NCBI GenBank assembly: GCA_964576515.1
Contig: CAZNUW010000014.1
Span: 11,955-75,954, forward strand
Direction of reading: 5' to 3'
Source of the DNA: SHVO01 sp964576515
GTDB taxonomy: Bacteria; Pseudomonadota; Alphaproteobacteria; Rhodospirillales; Rhodospirillaceae
DNA length: 64,000 bases
Position numbers and translations under genes: made by a program. Under the pieces are notes generated by a model that saw nothing but the letters and a program-made list of their open reading frames with translations, made no database searches and had not been told where the DNA came from. Each line of letters begins with the position of its first letter. Position 1 is the first letter of the stretch. Shown one piece after another: positions 1 to 8,511 of this stretch.

Positions 1-73
1 AGGTTATTGCGCATAGTGGTTTGAGGGGGGGTGGGTTACCATGACGACGTCAATGTGATGCGGGCTACTCAAG

Positions 74-580
74 ATGCGAGCCTTCCGCGATTGGTTCCTC
101 GATCAACTGGCGATGTATGCAGCTTATCATACGGATCGCCGGAACCAGCTCACCCACTATGTGGGCGTGCCGGTGATCGTCTTTTCCATTTTGATCGCGC
201 TTGCGCAGATTCCGCTCGCGTTCGCCGACGGCGCGCTGCTGGTGCTGGGCATCTTGTTGCTGGGCTACCTGATCGCCACGCCGCTGGTCGGGTTCGTCGC
301 CTTGCTCATTTATATCCCGCTCTATCTCTTCGCTGCGGATATCGCGGCGCTGTCCCTCGGACTGCGATGGGCGATCATCGGCGCTTGTTTCGTGGCGGGC
401 TGGGTCATCCAGTTTATCGGACATATCTTTGAGGGGCGCCGGCCCGCGTTCACCATCAATATGTTGCAAGTCTTCATGGCTCCGGCCTTCCTGGTGGCCG
501 AGGCCTTGTTCGCCGTCGGTCTGCAGAAAAATCTTTCCCAGGCGCTTCACACGCGGGCGCGCAAATACGCGCAACCGTAG
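74..580 (+). CDS. Mpo1-like (DUF962/YGL010w) membrane protein
   Basis: 168-residue polytopic membrane protein. The N-terminus carries the family signature around residues 15-28 (AAYHTDRRNQLTHYVG), and a second signature, GHIFEGRRPA, lies near residues 117-126. About four hydrophobic helices lie between and after them. The His-containing motifs match the Mpo1/DUF962 family, whose yeast member is an Fe(II)-dependent dioxygenase in 2-hydroxy fatty acid alpha-oxidation. Whether the bacterial homologue has that activity is inferred. Length is normal for the family. It ends 10 bp from the convergent sulfurtransferase gene and appears monocistronic here. Confidence 0.82.
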   Translation: MRAFRDWFLDQLAMYAAYHTDRRNQLTHYVGVPVIVFSILIALAQIPLAFADGALLVLGILLLGYLIATPLVGFVALLIYIPLYLFAADIAALSLGLRWAIIGACFVAGWVIQFIGHIFEGRRPAFTINMLQVFMAPAFLVAEALFAVGLQKNLSQALHTRARKYAQP

Positions 581-589
581 CGAACCTGA

Positions 590-1453
590 CTATTCCGCCG
601 GTCCTGTCGCCACGGGCACGGACGCGTCCGCACCCCACTCCATCCAGCTCCCATCATAGATCGCGACGTCCGACTTCCCCGTCAGATGCGCGCCGAGCGC
701 GAGGGTGCAGGCGGATACGCCCGACCCGCATGTCGTCGCCAAGGGTTGTGCAAGATCGATTCCGGCAGCGACGAATTGCGCGCGGATCGCGTCCGGACTC
801 CGCCATGTCTTTGTATCGGCGTCGATGAAGTTCAAAAATGGCAGATTGCGGCTTCCTGGAATATGGCCTGAACGAAGGCCCGGCCGCGGTTCCGGTTCCG
901 TCCCCTCAAAGCGGCCCTTGCCGCGTGCATCGAGCGTCTGGAAGGTTTTGCTCGCGATATTCGCCGCCATTTCCGCTTTCGATTTGAGGCGAGGTTGCGC
1001 CGTGACGTGAAAGACGGCGGGCGGAAATTGAGACGCGGTCCGCGTCAGGTCTCGGCCCTCGGCATTCCACTTGGTGCGCCCACCGTCCAGAACGGAAACG
1101 CGCGTATGGCCGAAAGCGCGAAACATGAACCACACTCGCGCCGCGGCGCATGTGCCGCCGATATGGTCGTAAGCGACGACGTGATGGCCGTTCCCGACGC
1201 CAAGGGTGCCGACCTTGGCCGCGAACACCTCGGCGTTCGGGAAAGTATGATCCTTCGGTCCATGAGGCTCGGCGACATCGTTGATGTCGAAGAAGATCGC
1301 GCCGGGAATATGGCCCTCGGCGTATTGTTTGCGGGCGGGCTCGACACCGCCCGGCACGAAATAGCTGGCATCAAGGATGCGCAAGCTTGGATCGTCCAGA
1401 TGCGCGGCCAGCCAGGCGGTGTCGACAAGGGTGGGAGTGTTTGCATCGCTCAT
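590..1453 (-). CDS. sseA: 3-mercaptopyruvate sulfurtransferase (tandem rhodanese)
   Basis: 287 residues made of two rhodanese domains (about 8-135 and 160-280). The active-site loop in the second domain reads CGSGVSA, with Cys242 as the persulfide-forming cysteine. CGSGV(T/S)A is typical of mercaptopyruvate sulfurtransferases rather than thiosulfate sulfurtransferases. The enzyme would move sulfur from 3-mercaptopyruvate to thiol acceptors or cyanide in the cytosol. The start is an ATG 3 bp after the NUDIX stop codon, so it is probably the last gene of a three-gene leftward operon (diguanylate cyclase, NUDIX, sulfurtransferase). Confidence 0.9.
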   Translation of the reverse strand: MSDANTPTLVDTAWLAAHLDDPSLRILDASYFVPGGVEPARKQYAEGHIPGAIFFDINDVAEPHGPKDHTFPNAEVFAAKVGTLGVGNGHHVVAYDHIGGTCAAARVWFMFRAFGHTRVSVLDGGRTKWNAEGRDLTRTASQFPPAVFHVTAQPRLKSKAEMAANIASKTFQTLDARGKGRFEGTEPEPRPGLRSGHIPGSRNLPFLNFIDADTKTWRSPDAIRAQFVAAGIDLAQPLATTCGSGVSACTLALGAHLTGKSDVAIYDGSWMEWGADASVPVATGPAE

Positions 1454-1456
1454 CGT

Positions 1457-2071
1457 CTAAACCTTCCACGTCGCGTGAATATGATCGCGATTGAGAAAAA
1501 ACCATTGAGCCATGATCAATGTCGCCGCATTCGTGATCCCACCGGCTTCGAGAAGGCGCTGTAACGCCTCCTCGCTCATGACCTTTACGCGGATATGCTC
1601 GTTTTCGCCAGGCATGCCGAAGACGCCGCCGGCGCCCTCAGTCGATACCCGTCCCAGATAAAGCTGGATGGTTTCCGTGGTTCCGCCGGGGCTCGCAAGG
1701 TACTTTTGGACACGCCACAGGTCCAAGACGGTTCGGCCGGCTTCTTCTTCCGTTTCGCGCCGCGCGACGTCGCCGGGCGCTTCGCCATCCTCGATGATCC
1801 CAGCGACGACTTCCAATTGCCAGGGGTCCATGCCGGCGGCGTAGGCGCCGACGCGGAACTGTTCGCACAATACGAATTCGCGGCGGATGGGATCATAAGG
1901 AAGCAAGGCGACCGCATGACCGCGCTCGAAGACTTCGCGGGTCATCGCGCCGCTCCAACCGCCGTCGAAGAGCGCATGACGCAGCGTATAGGCGTCGATG
2001 CGGAAGTACCCCTGAAACACGGTGCGCTTCTCGATGATGTCGACGCCGGTTGGAGACGCGGCGTCCGTCAT
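1457..2071 (-). CDS. NUDIX hydrolase, probable ADP-ribose pyrophosphatase
   Basis: 204 residues with an intact Nudix box at about 91-113 (GIIEDGEAPGDVARRETEEE then AG), matching GX5EX7REUXEEXGU and giving the Mg2+-binding glutamates. The surrounding sequence resembles NudF-type ADP-ribose pyrophosphatases, which hydrolyse ADP-ribose to AMP and ribose 5-phosphate. Substrate is inferred from similarity alone. Its ATG overlaps the stop codon of the upstream diguanylate cyclase gene by 4 nt (ATGA), indicating translational coupling. Confidence 0.88.
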   Translation of the reverse strand: MTDAASPTGVDIIEKRTVFQGYFRIDAYTLRHALFDGGWSGAMTREVFERGHAVALLPYDPIRREFVLCEQFRVGAYAAGMDPWQLEVVAGIIEDGEAPGDVARRETEEEAGRTVLDLWRVQKYLASPGGTTETIQLYLGRVSTEGAGGVFGMPGENEHIRVKVMSEEALQRLLEAGGITNAATLIMAQWFFLNRDHIHATWKV

Positions 2072-3771
2072 GGGCCGTCGGCGCCGGCAATCACGACCTG
2101 ATTCCGGCCGCCGCGCTTCGCCTTATATAAGGCGTCGTCGGCGGCCTGGGTGAGATCGAGGACGTTCTTGAAGGCGGGATACGTTGCGATGCCGCTGCTG
2201 AACGTGACTCGGAAATTACCCTGTTCGGAATCGTGCTCGATGTCCTGGGCGGCCTGGCGCAGTTTGTCCATGACCTCCTTCGCCGTCGCGGCGTCCGTAT
2301 TGGGCATCACGACCGCGAACTCCTCGCCGCCGTAGCGGCCGATGTAATCGACGCGCCGCAGACGATTGCGGATCAGATGGGTCACGCGCAGGATGACTTG
2401 ATCGCCGACGACATGGCCATAGGTATCGTTGACCGATTTAAAGTGATCGATGTCGATCATCGCGAAGGAGACCGGCGACTGCGTACGGCCGGCCACACTC
2501 AGTTCGCGCTCGAGATTGCGCAAGATATTGCTGTGATTGAGCAGACCGGTGAGGCTGTCGCGGTCCGTCAGTTTCTTGAGCTCACGGTAGCGATTGGCCC
2601 GGCTTGTCACCGCCGAGATCAACTGGCCCGGCTGCAACGGTTTCGGTAGGAAGTCGTCCGCTCCGAGATGGCGCGCGCGCAGTTGAAGGTCGAGCCGGGA
2701 TTCCGTCGAAAGAAACAGGATCGGGATCGTTGTGTAAGCGGGGACCTGGCGCACGATCTGGGCGAGATCGAGGCCTGTGCACTCGGGCATGTAAAGATCC
2801 ATCACGATGATGTCGGGATCGAAACCCGACAGCGTGTCCAACAACCGAGATGGCCGGCGCACCACCCGCGTCTCCATGCCGGCGTGCTCAAGGGTGGCTT
2901 GATAGAACGAAGCCAACGGTCCATCGTCTTCGGCGATGACGACGCGGTAGGGGCGTTCGTAGTCGTTCTCCTCCAGCGCGGTGATGCGCTCGACAAGGTG
3001 CTCAAGCTCGAACGGTTTGGCGATAAACGCGGTTGCGCCGTGCCGGACCGCGTTGAGGCGATCGGCGAAGCCGGTCTGGCTGGAACACAGGACGAGCGGC
3101 AAATGCGCAAGCGGCATATTATGGCGGATCAGCGCGAGATGGGCGTCGCCGGCGGAAATATCCGCGAACACGATACCGCGCCCGTCGTGTGAGAATTCCG
3201 GTGGGACGTCCGCGGGCGTCCTAACGGGGATCACGCGATAGCCAAAACCCTCCAACGCGCCACAGACGTGCTCGTCGTCCGTGACGCATGGACCGGCGAG
3301 GAGGAGAATGGTTGTCGACCGGGCGGGCGCTTCCGAAGCCGTAGGGGCACCCGCCATGTCTTCCAGATCGATCGCTTGACCGGGCGCCGCGGCGGCATCC
3401 TCCAAGGCTTGGATCAGCATTTCGATCTGAGCGATCTCCTCGCGGGTGAGGGTGTCCGGCGGTCCGTTGCCTGCCTGTTCGGCGACAAGGCGGAACAGGC
3501 CATCCAGCGGAGCGGCCGCCGTGCTGACTTGGGGAAAGCCGAAACTCTTCCCCGCTCCCGCGAGGGTATGAACAATATCGTGAATTTTGACGAGGGCGGT
3601 GCGCGCTTCGTCGGCGGACGGGGCGGACGGGATCAGCGCCCACACGCGCCGGACTTCGTCGATCTTGGCGGCAAGACTTTCGCCGAACTCGGCGCTCAGG
3701 CTGGCGAGGCGCTGGATTAGGGCGTCGTTCCTGGCCGCCGGCGCGGCACCGAATTTCGCGACAGCCGTCAT
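2068..3771 (-). CDS. PleD-like diguanylate cyclase with Hpt, two receiver domains and GGDEF
   Basis: 567 residues from the ATG at 3771; a longer frame upstream lacks family-like sequence. Order: Hpt-like domain (about 15-125, His68 in VHTLAGAGKSFGF), a divergent receiver (about 153-265, candidate Asp204), a canonical receiver (about 274-395, Asp325 in VMDLYMPE, Lys in PKP), and a GGDEF domain (about 400-560) with GGEEF at 481-485. An RxxD product-inhibition site (Arg472-Asp475) is present, so an active, feedback-inhibited c-di-GMP synthase is expected. PleD has REC-REC-GGDEF; the N-terminal Hpt is the unusual addition and implies phosphorelay input. First gene of an operon with the NUDIX and sulfurtransferase genes. 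Confidence 0.88.
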   Translation of the reverse strand: MTAVAKFGAAPAARNDALIQRLASLSAEFGESLAAKIDEVRRVWALIPSAPSADEARTALVKIHDIVHTLAGAGKSFGFPQVSTAAAPLDGLFRLVAEQAGNGPPDTLTREEIAQIEMLIQALEDAAAAPGQAIDLEDMAGAPTASEAPARSTTILLLAGPCVTDDEHVCGALEGFGYRVIPVRTPADVPPEFSHDGRGIVFADISAGDAHLALIRHNMPLAHLPLVLCSSQTGFADRLNAVRHGATAFIAKPFELEHLVERITALEENDYERPYRVVIAEDDGPLASFYQATLEHAGMETRVVRRPSRLLDTLSGFDPDIIVMDLYMPECTGLDLAQIVRQVPAYTTIPILFLSTESRLDLQLRARHLGADDFLPKPLQPGQLISAVTSRANRYRELKKLTDRDSLTGLLNHSNILRNLERELSVAGRTQSPVSFAMIDIDHFKSVNDTYGHVVGDQVILRVTHLIRNRLRRVDYIGRYGGEEFAVVMPNTDAATAKEVMDKLRQAAQDIEHDSEQGNFRVTFSSGIATYPAFKNVLDLTQAADDALYKAKRGGRNQVVIAGADGP

Positions 3772-3966
3772 TCCTCGACGTTCCTCGATCTCTTTTCCAG
3801 GCGGTTTCGGGCTCCCAGACAGGCCACAGTGGCGCGCAGGGGTGTCCCCGTCAATATCCCGCGCCCGCAGCCGACAAACGACCAGGAACGCCATTTTAAA
3901 CGTTTGATCTCATGCCTTGAATTGGAAAATGATGGGACAGTTGCCGGTGCCCGTAGGTTGCTCCCC

Positions 3967-4989
3967 ATGGCGGCTAAGACCGATTCTATCGACATCTTCT
4001 TCGAAATGCCGCTGAACAAGTGGCCTGTGTTCGACAGTCAGACCTTGAGCAAATCCAAGGTCGTCCTGTTGCACGATTTGAAGCCGGTCGTGGATATGTT
4101 CAATGCCGAGGGTGTTGGGATCGGTGTGCGTACCGCCGCGGAGGTCATCTCCGAACTCGGCCTCAACGATCGGGACCGCCAGCGTCTGGTCAGCCTGATG
4201 AGCGTCCGCAGTTTCGACGTCTATTCCGTGCGCGCGGCCCTCAACGATTACCTATCGGACGCCGAATTGGAGCAGATCAAGCTTCCGCCGAAGGAGTTGG
4301 AACGTCTCCAAGGTTATATGAACAACTATTCCCGTGGTCTCTTGAAGGTGATCCTGGAAGGTACGGACGTCAAAGTCACGAGCCGGTCGTCATTGACCAA
4401 TATCCTCGACGGCGCCAATCGCGGCGCGGTGTTGAAGAACCTGATCGACATCGCCGGGAAGCTGAGGATCGAGCCGACCGAGATCGTCGTCTACATCTCG
4501 AAGCTGAGCGAGGTGATCCTCGCGATTTCCTATTATCAGCGCGTCTATGACGGCCTCCTCGCGGATTTGCGCGAATTGTTGGGAGACGTGAAGAAACTCC
4601 ACGAGCAAACCGTGCTGGGCATACGCTTCCCCGGAATGAAGGAAGAGACGCAAGAAGCTCTAAACGCGGGGCGGCAGACGATCCTGACGCTCAACGGGTA
4701 TTTCGATCAATTTCATAAAATCGAAAAATTCTTCGACGACATCACGCCCGAGAAATTCAAATCCATGCGCGAGAGCGTCGAGATTCATTACCGCGCGATC
4801 GGAATGATCGTGTGCTTCTGGCAGATCAAGATCAACGAATGGCGCAAGCGTTTCTGGGACAGTAAGGGGCGCCGCCGCGATTCCACGTGGGAACAGCGCT
4901 ACAATTTCTTCAAGGACACCGTTTATCACAATCTCTATACGATCGAAGACAACATCGAGCTGATCAAAGACGCGAAGCTCGACTTGTAA
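3967..4989 (+). CDS. Unrecognised all-helical cytosolic protein
   Basis: 340 residues from the ATG at 3967; the frame stays open further upstream but that part has no protein-like character and would overlap the divergent promoter region. I do not recognise a family. The sequence is charged, predicted mostly alpha-helical with possible coiled-coil stretches (around 195-270), and has no signal peptide or clear membrane segment. A Trp/Arg-rich part lies near 279-300 (CFWQIKINEWRKRFWDSKG). It is divergent from the diguanylate cyclase operon and convergent with the phosphatase gene 7 bp away. Coding character is clear; function is unknown. Confidence 0.72.
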   Translation: MAAKTDSIDIFFEMPLNKWPVFDSQTLSKSKVVLLHDLKPVVDMFNAEGVGIGVRTAAEVISELGLNDRDRQRLVSLMSVRSFDVYSVRAALNDYLSDAELEQIKLPPKELERLQGYMNNYSRGLLKVILEGTDVKVTSRSSLTNILDGANRGAVLKNLIDIAGKLRIEPTEIVVYISKLSEVILAISYYQRVYDGLLADLRELLGDVKKLHEQTVLGIRFPGMKEETQEALNAGRQTILTLNGYFDQFHKIEKFFDDITPEKFKSMRESVEIHYRAIGMIVCFWQIKINEWRKRFWDSKGRRRDSTWEQRYNFFKDTVYHNLYTIEDNIELIKDAKLDL

Positions 4990-4996
4990 TATTCGC

Positions 4997-5545
4997 TCAA
5001 TCTTCTTTTAGTCGGCGGATGTAGTCTTCCTGGACCGCTGTTTCCATCGCGAGCGGATTGACGTCGCGGACGGCGCGGATCGCCGCGTCAGGCGCATGTC
5101 CAAGATCGACCAGCAACCTTGCGGCGACCGTTCCGCTTCGCCCGCGTCCGCCGCGGCAATGCGTAACGATGCTTCCGCCGTCTTGCAGGAGTTTCAGGAT
5201 GTGAGGAAGGCGTGCTTTCCACGCGGTTTCAAACGCGGCACCGGGCGGTTGGAAATCTACGATAGGGATATGCAGCCATTCGATAGTGCGACGAACCGCG
5301 GCATCACGGATGTGCTCGGCCGGCACGGCGGCGGCCGCCAGCTCAGGGGTTTCCATCAAGGTGATAAGGAGATTCGCCCCGAAATCCTTGATCGCATCCA
5401 TGTCGCGGTCGAGATCGCGCTCCCATGGGCCGGTGATCGCGTGCGGTTGGCGTTTCCCCGGGCAAAGCGTCATGCCTATTTTCCCGCCGCTGGGCAAGGA
5501 AACGGCGGGAATGTCCAGCGGATGCGTCAGGCTGGTTTTGATCAA
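4997..5545 (-). CDS. Cysteine-dependent dual-specificity-type protein phosphatase
   Basis: 182 residues with the P-loop HCRGGRGRSG: nucleophile Cys130 and phosphate-binding Arg136 (HCX5R). A likely general acid is Asp97 in IVDFQPP. The overall pattern resembles CDKN3-like dual-specificity phosphatases, and the N-terminal GKIGMTLCPGK element is shared with that group from memory. The start is TTG at 5545, chosen because the residues just after it fit the family and no ATG precedes them. It begins 6 bp after the ArsC-like stop codon, so the two are probably cotranscribed. Substrate is unknown. Confidence 0.8.
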   Translation of the reverse strand: MIKTSLTHPLDIPAVSLPSGGKIGMTLCPGKRQPHAITGPWERDLDRDMDAIKDFGANLLITLMETPELAAAAVPAEHIRDAAVRRTIEWLHIPIVDFQPPGAAFETAWKARLPHILKLLQDGGSIVTHCRGGRGRSGTVAARLLVDLGHAPDAAIRAVRDVNPLAMETAVQEDYIRRLKED

Positions 5546-5551
5546 GGGAGA

Positions 5552-5893
5552 CTACAGGATATCCAGGACGCGTTCGGGCGGACGACCGACGGCGGCTTTC
5601 GCGCCGTTGATCACGATGGGGCGTTCGATGATCGCGGGATTGGCGCTCATTGCCGCGATGAGGGCGGTTTCGCTGAGCGCATCCGGATCGACCTTCGCTT
5701 CGAGGGCTTCCTTTTTGCGCACGATCTCACGTGCGGGAACGCCCAACGCCTTAAGGATGCTCTTCAATTCGCCCGGGGTTGGTGGCGTCTTCAAATATTC
5801 GATGACGTGCGGCGTCAAGCCGCGGCTTTCGAGCAGCGCCAGCGTTTCGCGCGACTTCGAGCAACGGGGATTATGCAGAATTTTAAGCGTCAA
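5552..5893 (-). CDS. arsC: ArsC-family (glutaredoxin-dependent arsenate reductase-like) protein
   Basis: 113 residues, thioredoxin fold. The N-terminus LKILHNPRCSKSRETLALLE carries the single catalytic cysteine (Cys11) of the ArsC/YfgD family, which reduces arsenate using glutathione/glutaredoxin. A TTG start at 5893 is chosen because a GGAGG sits 5 nt upstream of it and family similarity begins exactly there; a longer open frame upstream is low-complexity. No arsenical pump or ArsR regulator is in the window, so a role in arsenic resistance is not supported by context. A YfgD-like role in another redox process is possible. Confidence 0.8.
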   Translation of the reverse strand: MTLKILHNPRCSKSRETLALLESRGLTPHVIEYLKTPPTPGELKSILKALGVPAREIVRKKEALEAKVDPDALSETALIAAMSANPAIIERPIVINGAKAAVGRPPERVLDIL

Positions 5894-5952
5894 AGCGGCC
5901 TCCGGTAAGAAGGCCGCAGCTTGTCGGCCAACCGCGGCCAATACAAGTAGAA

Positions 5953-5988
5953 ACCCCGGGCCGGGCCCTTCTGGCCCGCACCCGGGGG
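5953..5988. other. Strong GC-rich nested inverted repeat
   Basis: Outer arms CCCCGGG (5954-5960) and CCCGGGG (5981-5987) enclose inner arms CGGGCC (5962-5967) and GGCCCG (5973-5978) around a CTTCT loop. It lies between the stop of the hypothetical gene at 6031 and the TTG start of the ArsC-like gene. No clear U-run follows on the minus strand, so it is either a weak terminator or a 5' leader structure. Confidence 0.45.
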
Positions 5989-6030
5989 TGGTGGTCACCT
6001 CATAAAACCTGGCGAAACCTATCGCGCGGT

Positions 6031-6447
6031 TTATTCCTTCGTGACGCCGCGAACCTCGACGAGCTGAGAGGCGATCGCTTCGTTGAGTTCGTTATGCGCG
6101 GCTTCAAGTTCCTGGATCTTGACGCGGTAGCTGCGGAGCTGTTCCAGCTCGGAATCGGTGATCGGCTGGCGGTTGGAGGCGATCGCCAGCGTGGTGCCGA
6201 TGTATTTGGCCTTCAATTCCGCAACCAGCTTGGCGAGGTCGATCATTTCGCGCGGGTCGATGACCTCCACGTGGCGCTTCAGGGAGCGGCGCATTTCATC
6301 CTCGATGATGTGGGAAATGTGGCGCGTGAACTGGCTCGCGGTCAGCGAGGCCGGTGTCGCGCGGGTCTTTTCGCTCATCGGCGGAGCGGCTTCAGATCGC
6401 GTGTCGCTCTGGCGGCGGCGGACAGCAATGAAGTCAATGACGGACAT
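6031..6447 (-). CDS. Small conserved-looking hypothetical protein, helical
   Basis: 138 residues; no family recognised. Residues about 35-75 (ASQFTRHISHIIEDEMRRSL onward) and a C-terminal heptad-like stretch (about 95-130, many Glu/Leu/Ala) suggest a helical, possibly coiled-coil protein. There is no signal peptide or membrane segment. The ATG at 6447 is preceded by GGGAAGAG at suitable spacing; an internal Met at residue 24 (position 6378) is an alternative with a poorer ribosome-binding site. Codon use looks like that of its neighbours. Confidence 0.6.
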   Translation of the reverse strand: MSVIDFIAVRRRQSDTRSEAAPPMSEKTRATPASLTASQFTRHISHIIEDEMRRSLKRHVEVIDPREMIDLAKLVAELKAKYIGTTLAIASNRQPITDSELEQLRSYRVKIQELEAAHNELNEAIASQLVEVRGVTKE

Positions 6448-6759
6448 GAATACTCTTCCCCATAGCCTGTGCGGCCGCGCTGGTCGCGGCCCTACGCGCG
6501 ATATTTCAGCAATAAGCGTGCCAACGGTTTTGCCTTAATAATATTATATGAAATCAATATGTTATTTCGGTTTTTAAGACCGTATTTAGGGAGGTTAACG
6601 GGCCTGGACGAACAAAGGTGCCGCCTTGGTCCCGATGCTAGGAAAGGTCTGCCGGGTGGGTGGGCGATGCGCGCCACCGTTGCGGCGCACCTAAGCACCC
6701 TTTAACGTTTGCGTTCTTAGGGTGCGGCGCTTGTCGGCCGAACAAGAGATGGGGGACTG
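6448..6759. other. Intergenic region with an AT-rich core between divergent genes
   Basis: About 310 bp between the divergent hypothetical gene and the APC permease. The stretch 6530-6595 is conspicuously AT-rich (AATAATATTATATGAAATC and neighbouring bases) within a GC-rich chromosome, so promoters for both genes probably sit here. No gene or convincing hairpin was found. Near the permease start, AAGAGATGGGGGACTG provides a plausible ribosome-binding site. Confidence 0.5.
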
Positions 6760-8511
6760 ATGTCAGACGCAACGCCGCGCGGCGGAAGACTGTTTATCCG
6801 CAAATCCGTCGATCAAGTGCAGCGCGAGGCTGCGACACATTCCCTTAAAAGAACGCTCGGCGCCTTCCATCTGGTCCTTCTCGGGATCGGTTGCATCATC
6901 GGCGCCGGCATCTACGTCATGACCGGCAACGCTGCGGCGAATTTCGCGGGCCCGGGCGTGATGCTCTCCTTCATCATCGCGGGAACGGCTTGTGGGTTCG
7001 CAGGCCTCTGCTACGCCGAACTCGCCTCCACCATGCCGGTCGCGGGATCCGCCTATACCTACTCGTATGCGACGATGGGCGAGGTCTTTGCCTGGATCAT
7101 GGGCTGGCTCCTGGTCCTTGAATACGGCGTCGCCGCCGCAACCGTGTCCGTCGGGTGGTCAGGATACGTGACCAGCTTCCTCCGGGACTTCGGCATGGTG
7201 ATTCCGCCGGAGTTCACGAGTTCGACTGTTCAGTCGCTCGCCAGCACAGCCGGCCATCTGTCGTTCAATGTGACGGGGAACGTGAATCTCCTCGCCACCA
7301 CAGGGATTCTCGCGGTTACGGCGCTGCTTGTGATCGGGGTTTCAGAATCCGCGACCGTCAACAACGTCATCGTCTTCATCAAGGTCGGCGTCCTTCTGGC
7401 GTTCATCGTCCTCGGTTTCGGCTTCATCAATCTCGACAATTGGTCGCCGTTCATCCCAGAGAACGAAGGCGGGTTCAGTTACGGGGTGCAGGGCGTCTTC
7501 CGCGCGGCGTCGGTCATCTTCTTCGCCTACGTCGGCTTCGAGGCCGTTTCCACGGCCGCCGCCGAAGCGCGTAACCCGCAGAAGGATGTGCCCGTCGGCA
7601 TCCTCGGGTCATTGTTCGTCTGTACGGCGATCTACATCATGGTGTCCGCGGTCCTGACGGGGGTCGTGTCCTACCGCGACCTCGGTGTGCCGGAGCCGAT
7701 CGCCTTGGCGGTCGACCGCATGGGCATGCCGGCCTTCTCATTCCTCATCAAGGTGGGGGCGATCGCCGGCCTGTCGTCGGTCATGCTGATCTTGACCTAT
7801 GGACAATCGCGCGTCTTCTTCGCCATGGCGCGCGATGGGCTGCTGCCCCGGCCGTTCTGCAAAGTGCATCCGAAATTCCGCACCCCCTGGGTCGGCACCA
7901 TTATCCTCGGGGTGCTGATCTCCATCGCGGCGTCGCTCCTGCCCATCACGATCCTCGGGGACCTTGTCAGTTTGGGCACGGCGACTGCGTTCGGGATCGT
8001 TTGCCTCGCCGTCATGTCGCTCCGCACGACCCGTCCGGACCTCGAGCGCCCGTTCCGCGTGCCGTTGGGCGGCGGATTTGTTACCAAGCCGGTGATGATT
8101 CTTATCTCCGTCCTGATGGCCTTCGTCGGCCTTGCGATCTTCCGTACGCTCATGCAGTCGCAATGGACGGGATATGGCGCCGTGGTGGTCCTGGTTCTCG
8201 GGGCCATCTGGCTGGTCACGAGCTGGAGCACGCGCGGGTCGAAGGTGTGGCTGGGAACGGCGCCGATGCTGGGCATCCTCTTTGCCTTCATCATGATCAC
8301 GCCGCTGATACAAGACATCGTGACCAAGGCGATGAACGACGACCGAATTCCGGCGTACATCCTTGGGACATATCTGATCATCGGCGTGGCGCTTTACATG
8401 TTTTATGGGTATCGGAACTCGCGCCTCGCCCAGGGTCTCGACTGTGTGGACGACTCCCCGTTGCCGGGTCCGAACGAGGCCTTGGCGCATGGACTCGACG
8501 AACGGCGGTGA
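6760..8511 (+). CDS. APC-superfamily amino acid permease (YfnA/cationic amino acid transporter type)
   Basis: 583 residues with about 12-14 membrane helices. The first helix contains GIGCIIGAGIYVMTG, the conserved substrate-binding loop of APC transporters, and YVGFEAVSTAAAEARNPQKDVP is the typical helix-6 region of the CAT/YfnA group. It probably imports amino acids by proton symport across the inner membrane; specificity cannot be read. It is longer than the usual 480-500 residues because of extra C-terminal helices. Its stop codon overlaps the start of the flavin reductase gene. Confidence 0.9.
   Translation: MSDATPRGGRLFIRKSVDQVQREAATHSLKRTLGAFHLVLLGIGCIIGAGIYVMTGNAAANFAGPGVMLSFIIAGTACGFAGLCYAELASTMPVAGSAYTYSYATMGEVFAWIMGWLLVLEYGVAAATVSVGWSGYVTSFLRDFGMVIPPEFTSSTVQSLASTAGHLSFNVTGNVNLLATTGILAVTALLVIGVSESATVNNVIVFIKVGVLLAFIVLGFGFINLDNWSPFIPENEGGFSYGVQGVFRAASVIFFAYVGFEAVSTAAAEARNPQKDVPVGILGSLFVCTAIYIMVSAVLTGVVSYRDLGVPEPIALAVDRMGMPAFSFLIKVGAIAGLSSVMLILTYGQSRVFFAMARDGLLPRPFCKVHPKFRTPWVGTIILGVLISIAASLLPITILGDLVSLGTATAFGIVCLAVMSLRTTRPDLERPFRVPLGGGFVTKPVMILISVLMAFVGLAIFRTLMQSQWTGYGAVVVLVLGAIWLVTSWSTRGSKVWLGTAPMLGILFAFIMITPLIQDIVTKAMNDDRIPAYILGTYLIIGVALYMFYGYRNSRLAQGLDCVDDSPLPGPNEALAHGLDERR

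Noticed and set aside
3772..3894. Longer N-terminus of the diguanylate cyclase from 3894
   Set aside because: The extra 41 residues lack Hpt-like sequence, and the ATG at 3771 precedes the domain directly.
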